Made by a program: the position numbers and the translations under genes. From Tillus elongatus (lineage: Eukaryota; Arthropoda; Insecta; Coleoptera; Cleridae), in assembly GCA_964006375.1 (NCBI GenBank), contig OZ023262.1, positions 51,855,722 to 51,919,721 of the forward strand: a stretch of DNA of 64,000 nucleotides. Direction: 5' to 3'. This document shows, one piece after another, positions 1 to 11,700 of the stretch. Every line of letters starts with the position of its first letter. Position 1 is the stretch's first letter. The notes under the pieces were generated by a model that saw nothing but the letters and a program-made list of their open reading frames with translations, searched no databases and had not been told where the DNA came from.

Positions 1-2175
1 AATGCGGGATTACTTTTCCTCATTTCCATGGGCGTCTGTCTGCTTCTCTCATCCTGACCCCTCTGATATCTCAGAAAACGTCACCGAAATTATCCAAGCT
101 GGCATGGAATTATTTATTCCACGTACACAAAAAAAACTCTTCAGCCACTCAAAAGCCCTGGTTCTCTAAATCCTGTGACAAGGCCAGACTTGAAAAGGTC
201 AAAGCTCACAAAACGCTTCTACACAATCCCAGTCAAGAAAATCGTCAAGCATTCAACGACGCAAGAAACCGCTATGTCCGCATTCTTTCTGAGGCAAAAA
301 ACTCGTTTAATAACCACATCAAAAACAAAGTCCTCTCAAGCTCCAACGGCGGCAAACCCTTCTGGACTCTTGCTAAGTCTATTGGGAATAATTTCTGCAA
401 GAGCACGTTCCCACCTCTCGTCTCAGGTGATGAAATTGTTTCTACCGCCCTGGGCAAGGCTGAACTTTTTGCTTCGTTGTTCGCCGGAAATTCTACTCTC
501 AACCCACCTCCAAATGTTCAACCACCAACAGTCCCCAACGTCGCGCATAAAATGACTGATATCATTTTCAAAACTAAAATGGTACGAAAGATGCTCTCTT
601 CTCTTAATACCAGGAAAGCCTCTGGCCTTGACGAGATCCCAGCAATTGTTCTCAAAAAATGCGCACCAGAACTTGCTCCTGTCCTGACTTGTCTGTTTCA
701 GATATCTTACAATAAAGGCATATTCCCTAGTAACTGGAAAACTGCTCGAGTACAACCCATCCCCAAGAAAGGATCCAAAGCGCTTCCTAGCAACTACAGG
801 CCTATTTCTCTCCTTTCAGTCATCTCTAAAGTGACGGAAAAGTATATAAACACCGAACTACTAAAATTCCTTGAAAAACACAGTCTAATCCACGACAGGC
901 AGTATGGATTCCGTCAGCGCAGATCGACTGCCGACCTCCTTTCCTTTGTGACCCATTCTTGGAACAAGTCTATGGAACAACACGGTGAATCCCAGATTGT
1001 TGCTCTAGACATATCCAAAGCATTCGACCAGGTCTGGCACGCAGCGCTGCTTAATAAACTTCCGGCCTATGGCCTACCACCAAAACTTTGTACCTGGACA
1101 GCAAATTTCCTCTCCAACAGGAGCATATCTGTTGTTGTGGATGGCCATTCCTCTAAACTGTATCCAATTAATGCAGGAGTTCCTCAAGGTTCAGCTTTAG
1201 CCCCTACTTTGTTTCTTCTCCACATCAATGACCTCCTCTCTAGCACATCCAACCCAGTTCACAGTTACGCGGACGACAGCACCCTCCACTCAAACATACA
1301 ATATTCTAAGCCTGTCTCTTTAGCCCAATTAGATGAGGATCGCAGACTCATGGAGGGTTCTGTCTCCGTAGACCTCCAAAAAATATTAGACTGGGGAAGT
1401 AGAAATCTTGTACAATTCAACCCCACCAAAACTAAGTCTTGCTTTCTTTCTCACAAGAGATACAGCAGCCCTAGACCCATCACAATTAACAACCAAGTTA
1501 TTCAAAGTAATGAGTCCTTTTCTCTTGTTGGCATTTCTGTGGATCGAAATCTTAATTGGCACCAACATGTTACATCAATTGCAGAAGCGGCTGCTAAGAA
1601 ATTGGGTTTCCTCTTCCGGGCTCGCAAATACTTTTCACCAACTAATCTCTATACCTTATACACTTCACAAATAAGGCCAAACCTCGAATACTGCTCCCAC
1701 ATCTGGGGTGCAGCAGCCGCTTCTACACTCGCTATCCTGGACTCCATTCAAAAGAGAGCTATACGTCTCATCGGTGACCCTACCCTCACCCAAAGGCTTC
1801 CATCCCTTGCCCACCGACGTGCCGTTGGTGACCTCTCTCTCTTTTATAGATATCTGCACGGGCACTGCTCAGAGGAGCTTTCCTCCATAATTCCCCCACC
1901 TGCTGCCCCCAGCAGATCTACCAGGGGAACAGAGCGAATGCACCCTTTTACTGTCCAGGTCACCAGACATAGAACATCTTGTTATGCCCGCTCTTTTGTC
2001 CCGAGGACTTCCAAGTTGTGGAATTCCTTGCCGGCACATGTTTTTACTTCTCCTCCGAACCTCCAAACCTTCAAGTCCAGAATTAACAAGTTGCCTCTTT
2101 CCTCCTTGTCAACACCCACGGTACGATAGTATTTAGGCTGTAAGCCCTTGTGGTGTGTTGTTGACATAAAAAAAA
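1..2175 (+). mobile_element. LINE-1 copy 1, Jockey/CR1-type non-LTR retrotransposon, cut by window edge
   Basis: The segment carries the end of an endonuclease-to-RT linker, a full reverse transcriptase and a short 3' UTR ending in an A-run at 2168-2175 after TTGTTGACAT. The same ending is seen in the copy at 14398-15011, which fixes the 3' end. The antisense copy at 22100-24888 extends further 5' and shows that an apurinic-type endonuclease precedes this RT. No RNase H follows the RT. The clade is inferred from the RT only; Jockey and CR1 are hard to separate by eye. Confidence 0.9.
138..2129 (+). CDS. LINE-1 ORF2 reverse transcriptase, partial with one 5' frameshift
   Basis: This frame encodes about 663 residues of ORF2, the polyprotein that nicks DNA and copies the element's RNA onto it. 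Visible RT motifs in order are YGFRQRRSTADLL, VALDISKAFDQVWH (catalytic Asp), GVPQGSALAPTLF and the HSYADDSTLH active site. A thumb with LVGISVDRNLNWHQHV and a C-terminal region with RPNLEYCSHIWG follow; the stop is at 2127-2129. Upstream of about 129 the protein continues in another frame (FSSFPWASVCFS...AGMELFIP). The shift falls in the eight-A run at 129-136, so it may be a real lesion or a sequencing error. The rest of the RT has no internal stop, so this copy is young. The real start lies outside the window. Confidence 0.88.
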   Translation, partial: SSATQKPWFSKSCDKARLEKVKAHKTLLHNPSQENRQAFNDARNRYVRILSEAKNSFNNHIKNKVLSSSNGGKPFWTLAKSIGNNFCKSTFPPLVSGDEIVSTALGKAELFASLFAGNSTLNPPPNVQPPTVPNVAHKMTDIIFKTKMVRKMLSSLNTRKASGLDEIPAIVLKKCAPELAPVLTCLFQISYNKGIFPSNWKTARVQPIPKKGSKALPSNYRPISLLSVISKVTEKYINTELLKFLEKHSLIHDRQYGFRQRRSTADLLSFVTHSWNKSMEQHGESQIVALDISKAFDQVWHAALLNKLPAYGLPPKLCTWTANFLSNRSISVVVDGHSSKLYPINAGVPQGSALAPTLFLLHINDLLSSTSNPVHSYADDSTLHSNIQYSKPVSLAQLDEDRRLMEGSVSVDLQKILDWGSRNLVQFNPTKTKSCFLSHKRYSSPRPITINNQVIQSNESFSLVGISVDRNLNWHQHVTSIAEAAAKKLGFLFRARKYFSPTNLYTLYTSQIRPNLEYCSHIWGAAAASTLAILDSIQKRAIRLIGDPTLTQRLPSLAHRRAVGDLSLFYRYLHGHCSEELSSIIPPPAAPSRSTRGTERMHPFTVQVTRHRTSCYARSFVPRTSKLWNSLPAHVFTSPPNLQTFKSRINKLPLSSLSTPTVR

Positions 2176-3005
2176 CGGCTGCTGCCGACATGGAATCGTG
2201 ATTGCGAGGACAATGCGACGTCACGTTAATGCTGTGATTATAATAATTATACGCTATACATGGCAGAGTCTAACAGATAAATATTTAGTTCAGAATCAAA
2301 CACAGAATTTCGGTAAAAACTATCTAAGTACTTCCATAGTTAAAAATAATATATGAAGCAGGCTGTGAAGAGTCATCGCTTTTGTGCCAGGTCCACTACG
2401 TAATATAATTAAGAAAGTTTCTCAGTCGAACTAGAAAACTCGTCGCTGGGATTCTTAGTTCTTAGGCGGGCTATGAAAACAAACCATATATTTGGTATTC
2501 ATTGCAGATGAGAAACTTTCCCAACTATATCTTGACGGCATAGTGTTTGGATTGGAAACTATTCCGCTATTCCGACACGAACAAATCAGCTACCAAATTC
2601 TGGTTGATTCAGCAAACAATTCTAATGAAAGCTTTTCGGCTATTAGGAGCTGGATTTGTGTGACAGGTCATTTGTAAATATTGCATCGGCCAAACTTCAT
2701 AGGAATCAGAACGGTAATAACCTTTTCGAAGTACTCAGGAGGAAATGGAATATCATGAACGTAGATTACATTTTTAACCGTTTTCAATCTGGAAATGCAG
2801 AAATCTCGCTTGGAAATATATAGAATTGAGTAAATTCAATATGTGGAATGAACACTCTCACATTTTTACTTAATATTATTTTCTGTTACATACACAAAGA
2901 TCTGGTAATAACTACAACGGATTCATATCGGATTTACATTGATTCTCGATTGAATTCGATCTGTCCTTTATTTTTAAATCCGTATTATCGAACAGAAATA
3001 TAGCT
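2176..3005. other. AT-rich stretch, no gene recognised
   Basis: I see no repeat shared with the rest of the window and no convincing coding region. A 61-codon frame at 2492-2677 has no recognisable motif and is probably chance. Confidence 0.5.
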
Positions 3006-3130
3006 TTTAGTGAATTTTCTTAAAACAAAATCACTAATGAAAAGATCGCGACTTTAAATGTTGAAAAAATTTCTATAAATGAGAGCGATTTAGGAACCTG
3101 GAACCCAAATCCTAGGTCGGTTGCAGACTT

Positions 3131-3206
<76 letters not shown>
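3006..3206 (+). repeat. T repeat 5' part with (TA)n tract
   Basis: It begins with the imperfect hairpin typical of T (TTAGTGAATTTTC, then a complement near 3030). The block GATCGCGACTTTAAA... and the 'GGAACC...CCTAGGTCGGTT' segment follow. The (TA)n tract at 3133-3206 ends directly on a Y repeat, so the right half of T is missing here. Confidence 0.7.
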
Positions 3207-3209
<3 letters not shown>

Positions 3210-3445
3210 GGTGGCGCATTGAAAACGAAACAGAACGCTTTGCGTCCAGAGAAATTTTTTTTAAGAAACGCTAAAACACGTTAATTTTAATATTGAGTGG
3301 GACATGTTTTGACATAAAACTTAACTTTGTCACATGAACCCTTAAGGGTGGTAATAACATCCCTTATATTTTAAATACGGAACATGGGTCGAGTGTTTAA
3401 TCATTTGAAAGCTCTTTTCTGAATTCACTCGTTTAAAAATTATTC
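3207..3445 (+). repeat. Y repeat copy 1
   Basis: It starts CAGGGTGGCGCATTG directly after (TA)n and runs through GGGACATGTTTTGACATAAA and CATGGGTCGAGTG. The same sequence recurs at 50703, 54994 and 63807. The CAGGGTG start next to TA resembles a Tc1/mariner terminus, so a non-autonomous relative is possible. No partner inverted repeat was found. Confidence 0.7.
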
Positions 3446-3639
3446 ACAGTTGAAGATGCAAAAACGCATTTCACTCATTCCGATAAGAAATGTGCTGATA
3501 GTCAATGTTTTGTTGGTTTGTAAACAAAAAATTGACTATCAGAATATTTATCGAAATGAGAGGAACGCGGTTTATTATTTCAGTTTATCGGTCGGTTTAA
3601 TAGTACCACCGAAAATTAATTTCACAATAGTGTATTTTA

Positions 3640-4143
3640 CGAAAGTTCGCTAAAAATTATATACCATTAAACGGTAAACTCTACATAACGTAGCTAAAAC
3701 TACGGCCAAAGCATCAGAGAAAGGGACTAATTTTCTGGAAATATTCTGGTAAAATTGAGGACAATGACGGTTAACGCTGAAACTTCAGGGTTTGTAAAAC
3801 ACTCTTTTTGCTATATTTTCAATAGAAAATCTGTATTCCTTTCAGGTTAATTTACCTAAATGTTGCCAACTCTGACGTTTTAAAACCCCAAAAAGAGGAA
3901 AGTCCCAAATTGTTTTATTTAAGTGCCTACAACTTTTTTGTCTTTTAAGTTACGGATCTCACTTTGGGTACATACTTTAATTTTTATAAAATAAATCAGC
4001 GACAAGCTTCGTTCCCATAACTTTGTTATTTTCAAAAGAAAACACAACATTTTCTAGGAAAAACCGGGCCGATTTTACTAGTTAACGAACTTATCCGAAT
4101 TTTATCAAAATCGGCCAATTGTCTTTTGAGTTATCGGTGTGAT

Positions 4144-4239
<96 letters not shown>

Positions 4240-4302
4240 GTATTCTAGGGGGGCTGGTTCGCGCTCATTTGAATGAATTTTTTTCAAGAAAATTCACTAA
4301 CA
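3640..4302 (-). repeat. T repeat core, reverse orientation, with (TA)n
   Basis: Read on the minus strand this holds the T hallmarks: hairpin remnant at 4285-4302, the 'CGCGAACCAGCC...CTAGAATACG' block, (TA)n at 4146-4237, then CACACCGATAACTCAAAAGA and the CCCTTTCTCTGATGCTTTGG segment near 3700. Frames encoded by the TA tract (poly Ile-Tyr) are not genes. Confidence 0.7.
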
Positions 4303-4738
4303 TAGACGTGATGGAAGAAGTTTAATGGTGTTTTTTTATTCAGCGCTCTTAAGTTGGTAATATAAAACTAGTTTCAGTTGATGAGCAAAACGCTTGTAAA
4401 CTAGTGTTATTACTTTTAAAGTCAACGTGCAACTTAAGAGTGATTTTATAAGAAAATAGTTTCATTGTTCATTTGATTATTGATATTCTTGTGAATAAGC
4501 CAGGGAGCTTATTTACGTTTTTATTGCCAAAACATTTTATAAAACCAACAAAAACAGCGTAAACGTAGTTCCATCGACCACTCTAAATTTCCATTGTAGA
4601 CCACACTTCTTTGTTTATGAAACCCTTATTTCTTCAGCGACTCCCCAACACGCCTTCCTGTAAATTATAGCCGACTTCTCTTATATCCTGCTGCTGCGTA
4701 TTTTTTCGTCAACAAATTGCCTTGGAATAGTCTGAAAT
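4303..4738. other. No feature recognised
   Basis: AT-rich single-copy sequence; no reading frame or repeat relationship was seen. Confidence 0.45.
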
Positions 4739-4847
4739 TATTAGTGAATTTTCATTAAGAAAATTCACTTATAGAGGGGTAACGATGATGAGAGCGCGAA
4801 TTAGGGCCCCTAAAACCCATATCCAAGGTCCGTTTGAATTTTTATAT

Positions 4848-4906
<59 letters not shown>
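4739..4906 (+). repeat. T repeat 5' part with clear hairpin and (TA)n
   Basis: TTAGTGAATTTTC and GAAAATTCACTT form a near-perfect terminal hairpin. The usual 'AGGGCCCCTAAAACCCATAT' block and a (TA)n tract at 4851-4906 follow. LINE-2 sequence begins immediately after the tract. Confidence 0.75.
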
Positions 4907-4909
<3 letters not shown>

Positions 4910-6130
4910 GGTTGTCTGCGGGTCGGATGTATCGGATTCTTTGAGTTTATTAAAGGGGGTTCCACAAGGCTCTATCTTGGGCCCCCTTTTATTCAATATT
5001 TATACGTTTGATTTTCAAGAACAAATTATCTCGAGTAAAATACACTTCTATGCCGATGATACCCAGCTTTACAAATCCTTTCCTGTCGAAAATGCCTTAG
5101 ACGCTATAACAAGTTTAAATGCAGACCTTGATAGGTTAGTCAGGACAGCAAAGAAGCATGATCTTGCGATAAATGTCAATAAGTGTTGCGTACTTTATTT
5201 TGGCAGGAAAGTCAGTAGGAATAGGGTTTGTTCTCAAAATATTGATATTTTGATAGATGGGAGTCGCTTGGAAGCAAAACAATCTGCAAGGAATCTTGGT
5301 CTCATAATAGATAACAATTTAAAATTTTCTGATCACGTCACTAATCTTCGTAGAGCTAGCTTTGGCCTATTGAAATCTTTTTATAGCCACCGAAATTGCC
5401 TTCCAGTGAAAGTAAAAGCTCTCTTGGTAAACTCTATGATTCTCTCGCGCTTTAACCATGCAGATGTTGTGTATGGACCTGCCCTTGACAGTTGGGATCA
5501 GCAAAGAATAGAAAAGGTTCAGAAGTCATGTTTACGGTTCATCTTTAATCTAAAAAGAACAGATCGTGTTTCCTATAAGTTAAAAGAACTAGATTGGCTG
5601 AATATGAAGAATCGCTGGAAAGTACATCTTCTTTGCTTGACTCACAAGATTGTCCTCGGGGCGGGGCCTGATTACCTACATCAGAAGCTCTGTTTTCGGA
5701 GACAAATACATTCGCTCAATACAAGACTCGATCACTTGTTTGCCATACCTAAATATTATACGAGCCAATATCAAGGTTCTTTTTCCTATGTTGCACCACA
5801 TCTGTATAATAAAATACCTTTTAAACATACTTTATGTTCTCTGCCAGGGTTTCGGAGATATGTTACAGATTTTTATAAAAATAGTCAGTTTGCGTAGTGT
5901 AGTTATAATAAATCATATTCATATTTAGGAATTCCTTTCTTTCAGCTAAATTTAAGGCGCACAATTGTCAAAGTTTTGTTGTTATATTGTTTTGTTGTTT
6001 TGGATACTAAGGCATTTATGATTTGTTTATTTTATAATTTGTTTATTTTGTAATTCCTACATTTTAAGTTATCTTTTAAGGGTTAAGTGGAAGAAAATTG
6101 TAAAATTAACTTCGCCCTAATAAAGACCTC

Positions 6131-6157
<27 letters not shown>
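4907..6157 (+). mobile_element. LINE-2, 5'-truncated non-LTR retrotransposon with (TTA)n tail
   Basis: The element starts abruptly at the end of a (TA)n tract inside RT motif B and runs through RT motif C, the thumb and a 3' UTR (5898-6129). It ends in (TTA)n at 6130-6157, a 3' trinucleotide tail as in some non-LTR clades. An (AT)n tract follows directly. Its protein is clearly different from LINE-1. Confidence 0.85.
4908..5897 (+). CDS. LINE-2 reverse transcriptase, C-terminal part
   Basis: The frame is open from the truncation point, reading [20 protein letters not shown] (motif B), then [10 protein letters not shown] (active-site motif C). [16 protein letters not shown] (motif D/E) and a C-terminal region with [20 protein letters not shown] follow. 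The fingers and catalytic motif A are lost, so it cannot function. About 329 residues remain without internal stops. No ATG near 4941 is meaningful, because the frame simply continues upstream to the junction. Confidence 0.85.

Positions 6158-6223
<66 letters not shown>
6130..6223. repeat. (TTA)n tail followed by (AT)n microsatellite
   Basis: The trinucleotide run to 6157 is the 3' tail of LINE-2. The dinucleotide run at 6156-6223 follows without a break. The mirror-image (TA)n at the LINE's 5' junction suggests insertion into a TA tract. Confidence 0.85.
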
Positions 6224-6228
<5 letters not shown>

Positions 6229-6354
6229 TGTGTATGTGTGTGAGTGTATTGAAATAACTTAAGTGGTTAAAGTGCGATGTCAGACAAAGAAAGAGTAGTG
6301 ACCTGCGACGCGATTGATACATATACCACAGGCATACATCATAATGCAACGATA

Positions 6355-6785
6355 ACGTTCACGGTTTTGGGCCCAGTTCTCTTCATTGTCTACATTAAGC
6401 TTGATAAGCTGTGGGTATCACGATGTATGCAGATGATGCGTCCCTGGTTATATCTCAGAAGACGGGCGATCTTTTGATGAATGGTTGCACTAGTGCCCTT
6501 GACATATTGAAAACTGGTTTTTTCAAAATTTAATATACTTTAATTCGTCTAAAACAAATATCATTAGGTTCAACGCTTACCCGTAGGAAGTCGGCAGGCC
6601 CAGTATATGTTTTGATAATGTTGTGCTGGAGTGTACGAGTGATCTAAGGTTTCTGGGATTGCATATTGATAAGTCTTTGAGCTGGAAGTTTCATTGCTCT
6701 GATTTGGTTGCAAAGCTGGCATCTCTCAATTTTAGTTTTTTCAAAATTCGGACCATACTGTGCAAAGAACAGTTTTTTTATTACA
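6355..6785 (+). pseudogene. Degenerate reverse transcriptase fragment, third LINE type
   Basis: Frame-shifting translation gives LGPVLFIVYI (motif B remnant), TMYADDASLVISQKTGDLL (motif C), and later VVLECTSDLRFLGLHIDKSL with LSWKFHCSDLVAKLASLNFS (motif D/E and thumb). Several frame changes and stops make it non-functional. It ends where the antisense LINE-1 copy begins at 6786, so that copy inserted into, or recombined with, this older one. It matches neither LINE-1 nor LINE-2 closely. Confidence 0.72.
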
Positions 6786-7829
6786 ACAACTTACCAGGAG
6801 GACTTACAGCCTAAGATTTGGAGGTTCAGAGGAGAAGGAAATACATGCGCCGGCAAGGAATTCCACAACTTAGAAGTCCTCGGGACAAAAGAGCGGGCAT
6901 AACAAGATGTTCTGTGTCTGGTGACCTGGACAGTAAAAGGATGCATTCGCTCTGTTCCCCTGGTAGATCTGTTGGGGGCAGCAGGTGGAGGAACTATGAA
7001 AGAAAGCTCCTCTGAGCAGTTCCCGTGTAGATATCTATAAAAGAGAGAGGTCACCAACGGCACGTCGGTGGGCAAGTGATGGCAACCCTTGGGTGAGGGT
7101 AGGGTTTCCAATGAGACGTATAGCTCTCTTCTGAATGGAGTCCAGGATAGCGAGTGTAGAACCGGCAGCAGCACCCCAGATGTGGGAGCAGTATTCGAGG
7201 TTTGGCCTTATTTGCGAAGTATATAAGGTATAGAGATTAGCTGGTAAAAAGTATTTGCGAGCCCGGAAGAGAAAACCTAATTTCTTAGCAGCCGCTTCTG
7301 CAATTGATGTGCTAATTAAAATTTAGATCCACAGAAATGCCAACAAGTGAAAGTGACTCATTATTTTGAATAACTTGGTCGTTCATTGTGATGGATCTAG
7401 GGCTGGTGTATCTCTTATGAGAAAGAAAGCTAGACTGAGATTTGGTGGGGTTGAATTGTACAAGATTTCTACTTCCCCAGTCTAATATTTTTTGGAGATC
7501 TACAGAGACAGAACCCTCCATGAGTCTGCGATCCTCATCTAATTGGGCCAAAGAGACAGGCTTAGAATTTTGTATATTTGAGTGGAGGGTGCTGTCGTCC
7601 GCGTAACTGTGAACTGGGTTGGATGTGCTAGAGAGGAGGTCATTGATGTGGAAAAGAAACAAAGTAGGGGCTAAAGCTGAACCTTGAGGAACTCCTACAT
7701 TAATTGGATATAGTTTAGAGGAATGGCCTTCCACGACAACAGAAATGCTCCGGTTGGAGAGGAAGTTTGCTGTCCAGGTACAGAGTTTTGGTGGTAGGCC
7801 ATAGGCCGGAAGTTTATTAAGCAGCGCTG
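6786..7829 (-). mobile_element. LINE-1 copy 4, truncated and frameshifted
   Basis: Minus-strand translation matches LINE-1 RT from motif A/B (GVPQGSALAPTLFLFHINDL, HSYADDSTLH) to the C-terminus. The reading frame is broken around 7175-7312. A deletion in the 3' UTR joins GCCTAA to the end of the coding region near 6812. It is 5'-truncated at 7829 within 'CTTAATAAACTTCCGGCC'. It is more diverged than copies 1 and 2. Confidence 0.88.
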
Positions 7830-9224
7830 TGATAGTGTGTTTTGTTTATTTATTATGGTTTGACAGTTGTTTTGAAGTGAAGTAAATGATTGTATATATA
7901 GACGATTCCAGGACACGTGACTTTGACAGGTCCGTCCTTTTTTCTTGGTGGCATACACATTGATTATTTGACATTTGTTTTGCGTGCGTTTTCGTGGTAA
8001 CTTAAGTTTTAAGCAAATTGATAAAGCATTTGTTGTCATCGGCAAGGTAAAAAATCATAGTTAATTTGTAATATTTTAACTTTAATATTTATGTATACAT
8101 TTTTTTGTGATACATTGGTTTTGACTGAGGTACTAACAGTTGTGTTTATAATTTGACCAGCACCGAGCAGCATTCACAACATTTGGAGGAGTAGTTGGAC
8201 TTATTGCAAATATATAAGAGAGATATTTTAACGGTAACTTTAGCCGGAGTTTCATAAAAGTAAGTAGCAGCTCTTGAAAAGTAGAATCAGCTTTGTTTGG
8301 ATCTGAAGAAAGATGTAAAGAAACATAATCGCGTATAATAGTATGTGTTTGTGTCACCATTTTTAAGACAATCCTCACATATATCTATCAATTCAAGTTT
8401 TGTTTGGAAAGTATAAATTTTAAAGCCGTTTCCCAAGGATTTCGGCGTTCAATAGGCAGATAATTCAATTAATCACCTATGTTATTTAAAACAGCAAGAA
8501 ATCGAAAGAATGAGACTTCATCTCGTTCAGCACGCATTTAACGACACTACAAAATAAGGCATTTCTAATAACTTAGATGAAGATTAACGTGGTTTGACAG
8601 TAAATAATCTAAATGTTTTGATATGGAAATACGTAGTCAAATGGAATTGTATGCCACCCAGAAAATATGACCGACTTGTCAACGACGTCATTCTAGAATG
8701 ATCAATTGCTTTTAAAATAGGAAACTAAAGAACATGTTTTGTTTATTTATTATGATCTGACAGTTCTGTTTTGAGGTTAAGTAGTAAAGGAGTGTCATTG
8801 AAATAGATATAACAACTTGAACCTATATTATGCTTTTAAAATTGGAAACTAAAGAATGGTAACGTGTTGTGTTTGACAGTTCTGTTTTTAGGCTAAATAG
8901 TAAATGATTTTATGGAAATCAAAGAATATTAAGGTTAATATTTGCTAATTAATTGTGTAAATAGATAGTTATTTGAATAATGAATTAATTGACTTCTTGG
9001 GTATGGTTTCCTTTTGATAAGCTTTTGTAGCTTTAATGAAATTTCTAATAAAAGTTTCCTTTAAAGAGACACAGTACCTAGATTCACCAAACTTTAATTT
9101 TCTAGCGTCATAGAAAATTGAGTTTTGGGCATTCAAAGTTTTTTTCTTTAAAGGGAGCTAGAACACAAGATTTGAATATTTTTTGCGATAACAGAAAGAG
9201 ATAAATTCTTCAAATGAGCTTGTA
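7830..9224. repeat. Mostly unrecognised; contains a short imperfect duplication
   Basis: No gene is seen. GCTTTTAAAAT(A/T)GGAAACTAAAG occurs at about 8708 and again near 8830, followed by related GACAGTTCTGTTTT segments. This gives a local duplication with a period of about 120 bp, and a similar segment lies near 7840-7890. The 8133-8378 minus frame has no family resemblance I can support. Confidence 0.45.
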
Positions 9225-9350
9225 TTAGGACCTCTAAACCCGATTTTTGACGTCTGTTTAAATTAAAAGTAATAGTTTTAGTAATATGCCGTCCTAACAG
9301 TGCAAAATTCTTATGAAAATTCACTATTATAACGCACTTGCTGCGTCCCG
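9225..9350 (+). repeat. Family B short MITE-like repeat
   Basis: The segment runs from 'GGACCTCTAAACCCGATTTT' through TAATATGCC...TAACAGTGCA to GAAAATTCACTAT and the terminus CGCACTTGCTGCGTCC. Related copies lie at 20590-20770, 25745-25912 and 34560-34720. It shares its outer end with family M. Confidence 0.6.
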
Positions 9351-9392
9351 AAATTTAAAAAAAATTGTGGTGAATCTAAACGTAAACTCCTT

Positions 9393-9625
9393 TTAGTGAA
9401 TTTTTGGAAAAAAAATTTCTTCGAAAATAACAAAGGTATGTTAAACAAATTTGGTAGGTTGGATATTGGTTTACTACGTTATAAAAAGTAAACTATGTAT
9501 CAAAATTCAAATATCTATGTTAAAAGAAGAAAAAGTTATAAGCATTTAATAAAACATTGTTTGGTGCCGGGTAATTTATATGAAAATTCACTACCATAAC
9601 GTACTTATGGCGTCCAGACTTTTTC
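9393..9625 (+). repeat. Short T/M-derived MITE
   Basis: One end carries TTAGTGAATTTTTGG, the other GAAAATTCACTACCATAACG and GGCGTCCAGACTTTTT. The interior (ACCAAATTTGG, TATCAAAATTCAAATATCTA) matches part of the T core. It appears to be an internally deleted T-M element without a TA tract. Confidence 0.6.
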
Positions 9626-10325
9626 TTCTCTCCTTTCAGTGTACAACACTTATTATTTGTTTTTGCAGAAAAAGCATCGCGCGTATTGACTGAATGATAG
9701 ATATAATGTTATATGTTCGACCCTTACATAAAAATATCTTTGTTAGAAAACAGCCAACCCTGTCAAAGAAGCCCAGCGAAGTGTGAAAAGTGAAAAGCCG
9801 TCGGATATTTTTCCCGAAACTGACACTTCACGCTCCGCCTGCTTAATACAACGGCATCAACATAAATTTAATAAAATACTCATCTGATACCGAAGTCGAT
9901 AACATTCGTTTGAGTTTTCGAAAGAAACTCATATATTTTATTATGATAAACTGTTATACCGCCCAGATTCTTTTTCCTGCACATTTGTTATCCAAACTAT
10001 AAAGTTTGTATCAAAGCTAAGAACCAGTTATTTTTTGTTTTGTTTATGATGACAGGGTCGTTGTACTACTTGTATGCGAAAAGCCTACAGTTACAACGGG
10101 GCTTATTGTTACAACCTCTGGTATTACTTTCACATCATCAACAACTCAAACACGCGATTTGCCTCGTTAATCCATCATACAATCGCGCCTAGGATTTCAT
10201 CATTTATAACGATTTTTGTGTTTTTTGAAGATATTGCCTGTTTATATTCGTATTGTAATTTTATATGTAATTGGCAATGCTAAAAAGTACATTATGACAA
10301 TGATTCGATGAGCATTATTTACTAG
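9626..10325. other. No feature recognised
   Basis: AT-rich sequence. The 69-codon frame at 10074-10283 has no identifiable motif. Confidence 0.4.
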
Positions 10326-10756
<431 letters not shown>

Positions 10757-10845
10757 CAAGAAGGGTTAATTCTTATCAATATAAATATCAAAAACAAAAA
10801 ATAATGATCGTGACCTCTATCTAGTTACCTAAGTGTAACCGTGTT

Positions 10846-11700
10846 GTTTTTTTTTCCTCAGGGCTTGTCCGCGACTTCGCCGCCCCGAAAGCACTGCAGC
10901 CTGTGGGTTATTGTGCATGCCCTTAGTCTTTTTACTCCACCCATTCCAAAATCACTGTGCCTTGAACTAGTCTGCACAGCGATTGGGAGGGTGAAGTTTT
11001 ATATTGCTCTGTCTCCGGTCTAGACTGACCGTAGATCAGTTGTCTTTTGTGGTCCAGAGCTTTACAATCGCACAAGATCTGCTGGGCTGATTCCTGCTCC
11101 TCGCCGCAGAGTCTGCATGCAAGGTCCTTCTCGAACCGCCCCATTTTATGCAGGTGTTTCCTGACGGCCATGTGTCCTGTCAAGAGACCTGTTATGTTTC
11201 TGAGATGTCCTCTGCTAAGATTTAGCAGCTCTGCAGCTCTCTTTGAACTGGGTTCGTCAATTACTGACTTCCCATGTCTTAGCCCTGGACAGTCTGCCCA
11301 GTACACCTTGTCTTCATTTCTGACACAGGACTTAATGTCTCCCCTGGCCGTGCTCTTTGTCACGCCCAGAACCGGTTCTGGTCCCATAAATGGTTCTGCT
11401 GACCCTCTCTTCGCGAGACTGTCAGCTTTTTCATTTTCTTTGACCCCCGAGTGACCCGGCACCCAGATGAGGGTGCTTCTTATTTCGTTTCCTAATTTAT
11501 TTCTAGCTGAACCATACCATAATGCTGCTTCCCGCGCACGGAAACTTGTAACCCATAAATGACGTGTAATGTCGTTTCCGAGCCTTTTGTGATGTAGTTT
11601 ACTTTCTGCTCTATAGCTGCGGCCTTGGGTTCAGAGAAATTGAGTGGACTTTGTACAAGCTTTTTTGCCTTATTTGAGCATGCTTTCTGTTCTAGATTTA
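10846..11700 (-). mobile_element. LINE 3' end with RNase H domain (R1/I-type)
   Basis: On the minus strand the last part of an ORF2 is followed by a poly(A), seen as the T-run at about 10847-10855. The RNase H plus C-terminal zinc-knuckle arrangement is typical of R1, LOA and I-group LINEs, so this is a different lineage from LINE-1 and LINE-2. Upstream of about 11500 the coding signal becomes degenerate and the left limit is approximate. Confidence 0.75.
10932..11520 (-). pseudogene. LINE RNase H and CCHC C-terminus
   Basis: The minus-strand frame reads LIWVPGHSGVKENEKADSLA, the conserved last block of RNase H (His plus Asp in the 'GHSGV..NE.AD' pattern). A C-terminal tail follows with ACRLCGEEQESAQQILCDC, a zinc-binding pattern. 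About 176 residues are open from 11462; the frame continues upstream as ARNKLGNEIRSTLI. The stop lies at 10932 just before the 3' UTR. The RT is missing, so this is a relic. Confidence 0.78.

Noticed and set aside
1386..2224. Several antisense and off-frame ORFs within LINE-1 (also at 6791-7015, 14499-15001, 22194-22463 and 23504-23808)
   Set aside because: Shadows of the RT coding sequence; the same shadows occur in each LINE-1 copy.
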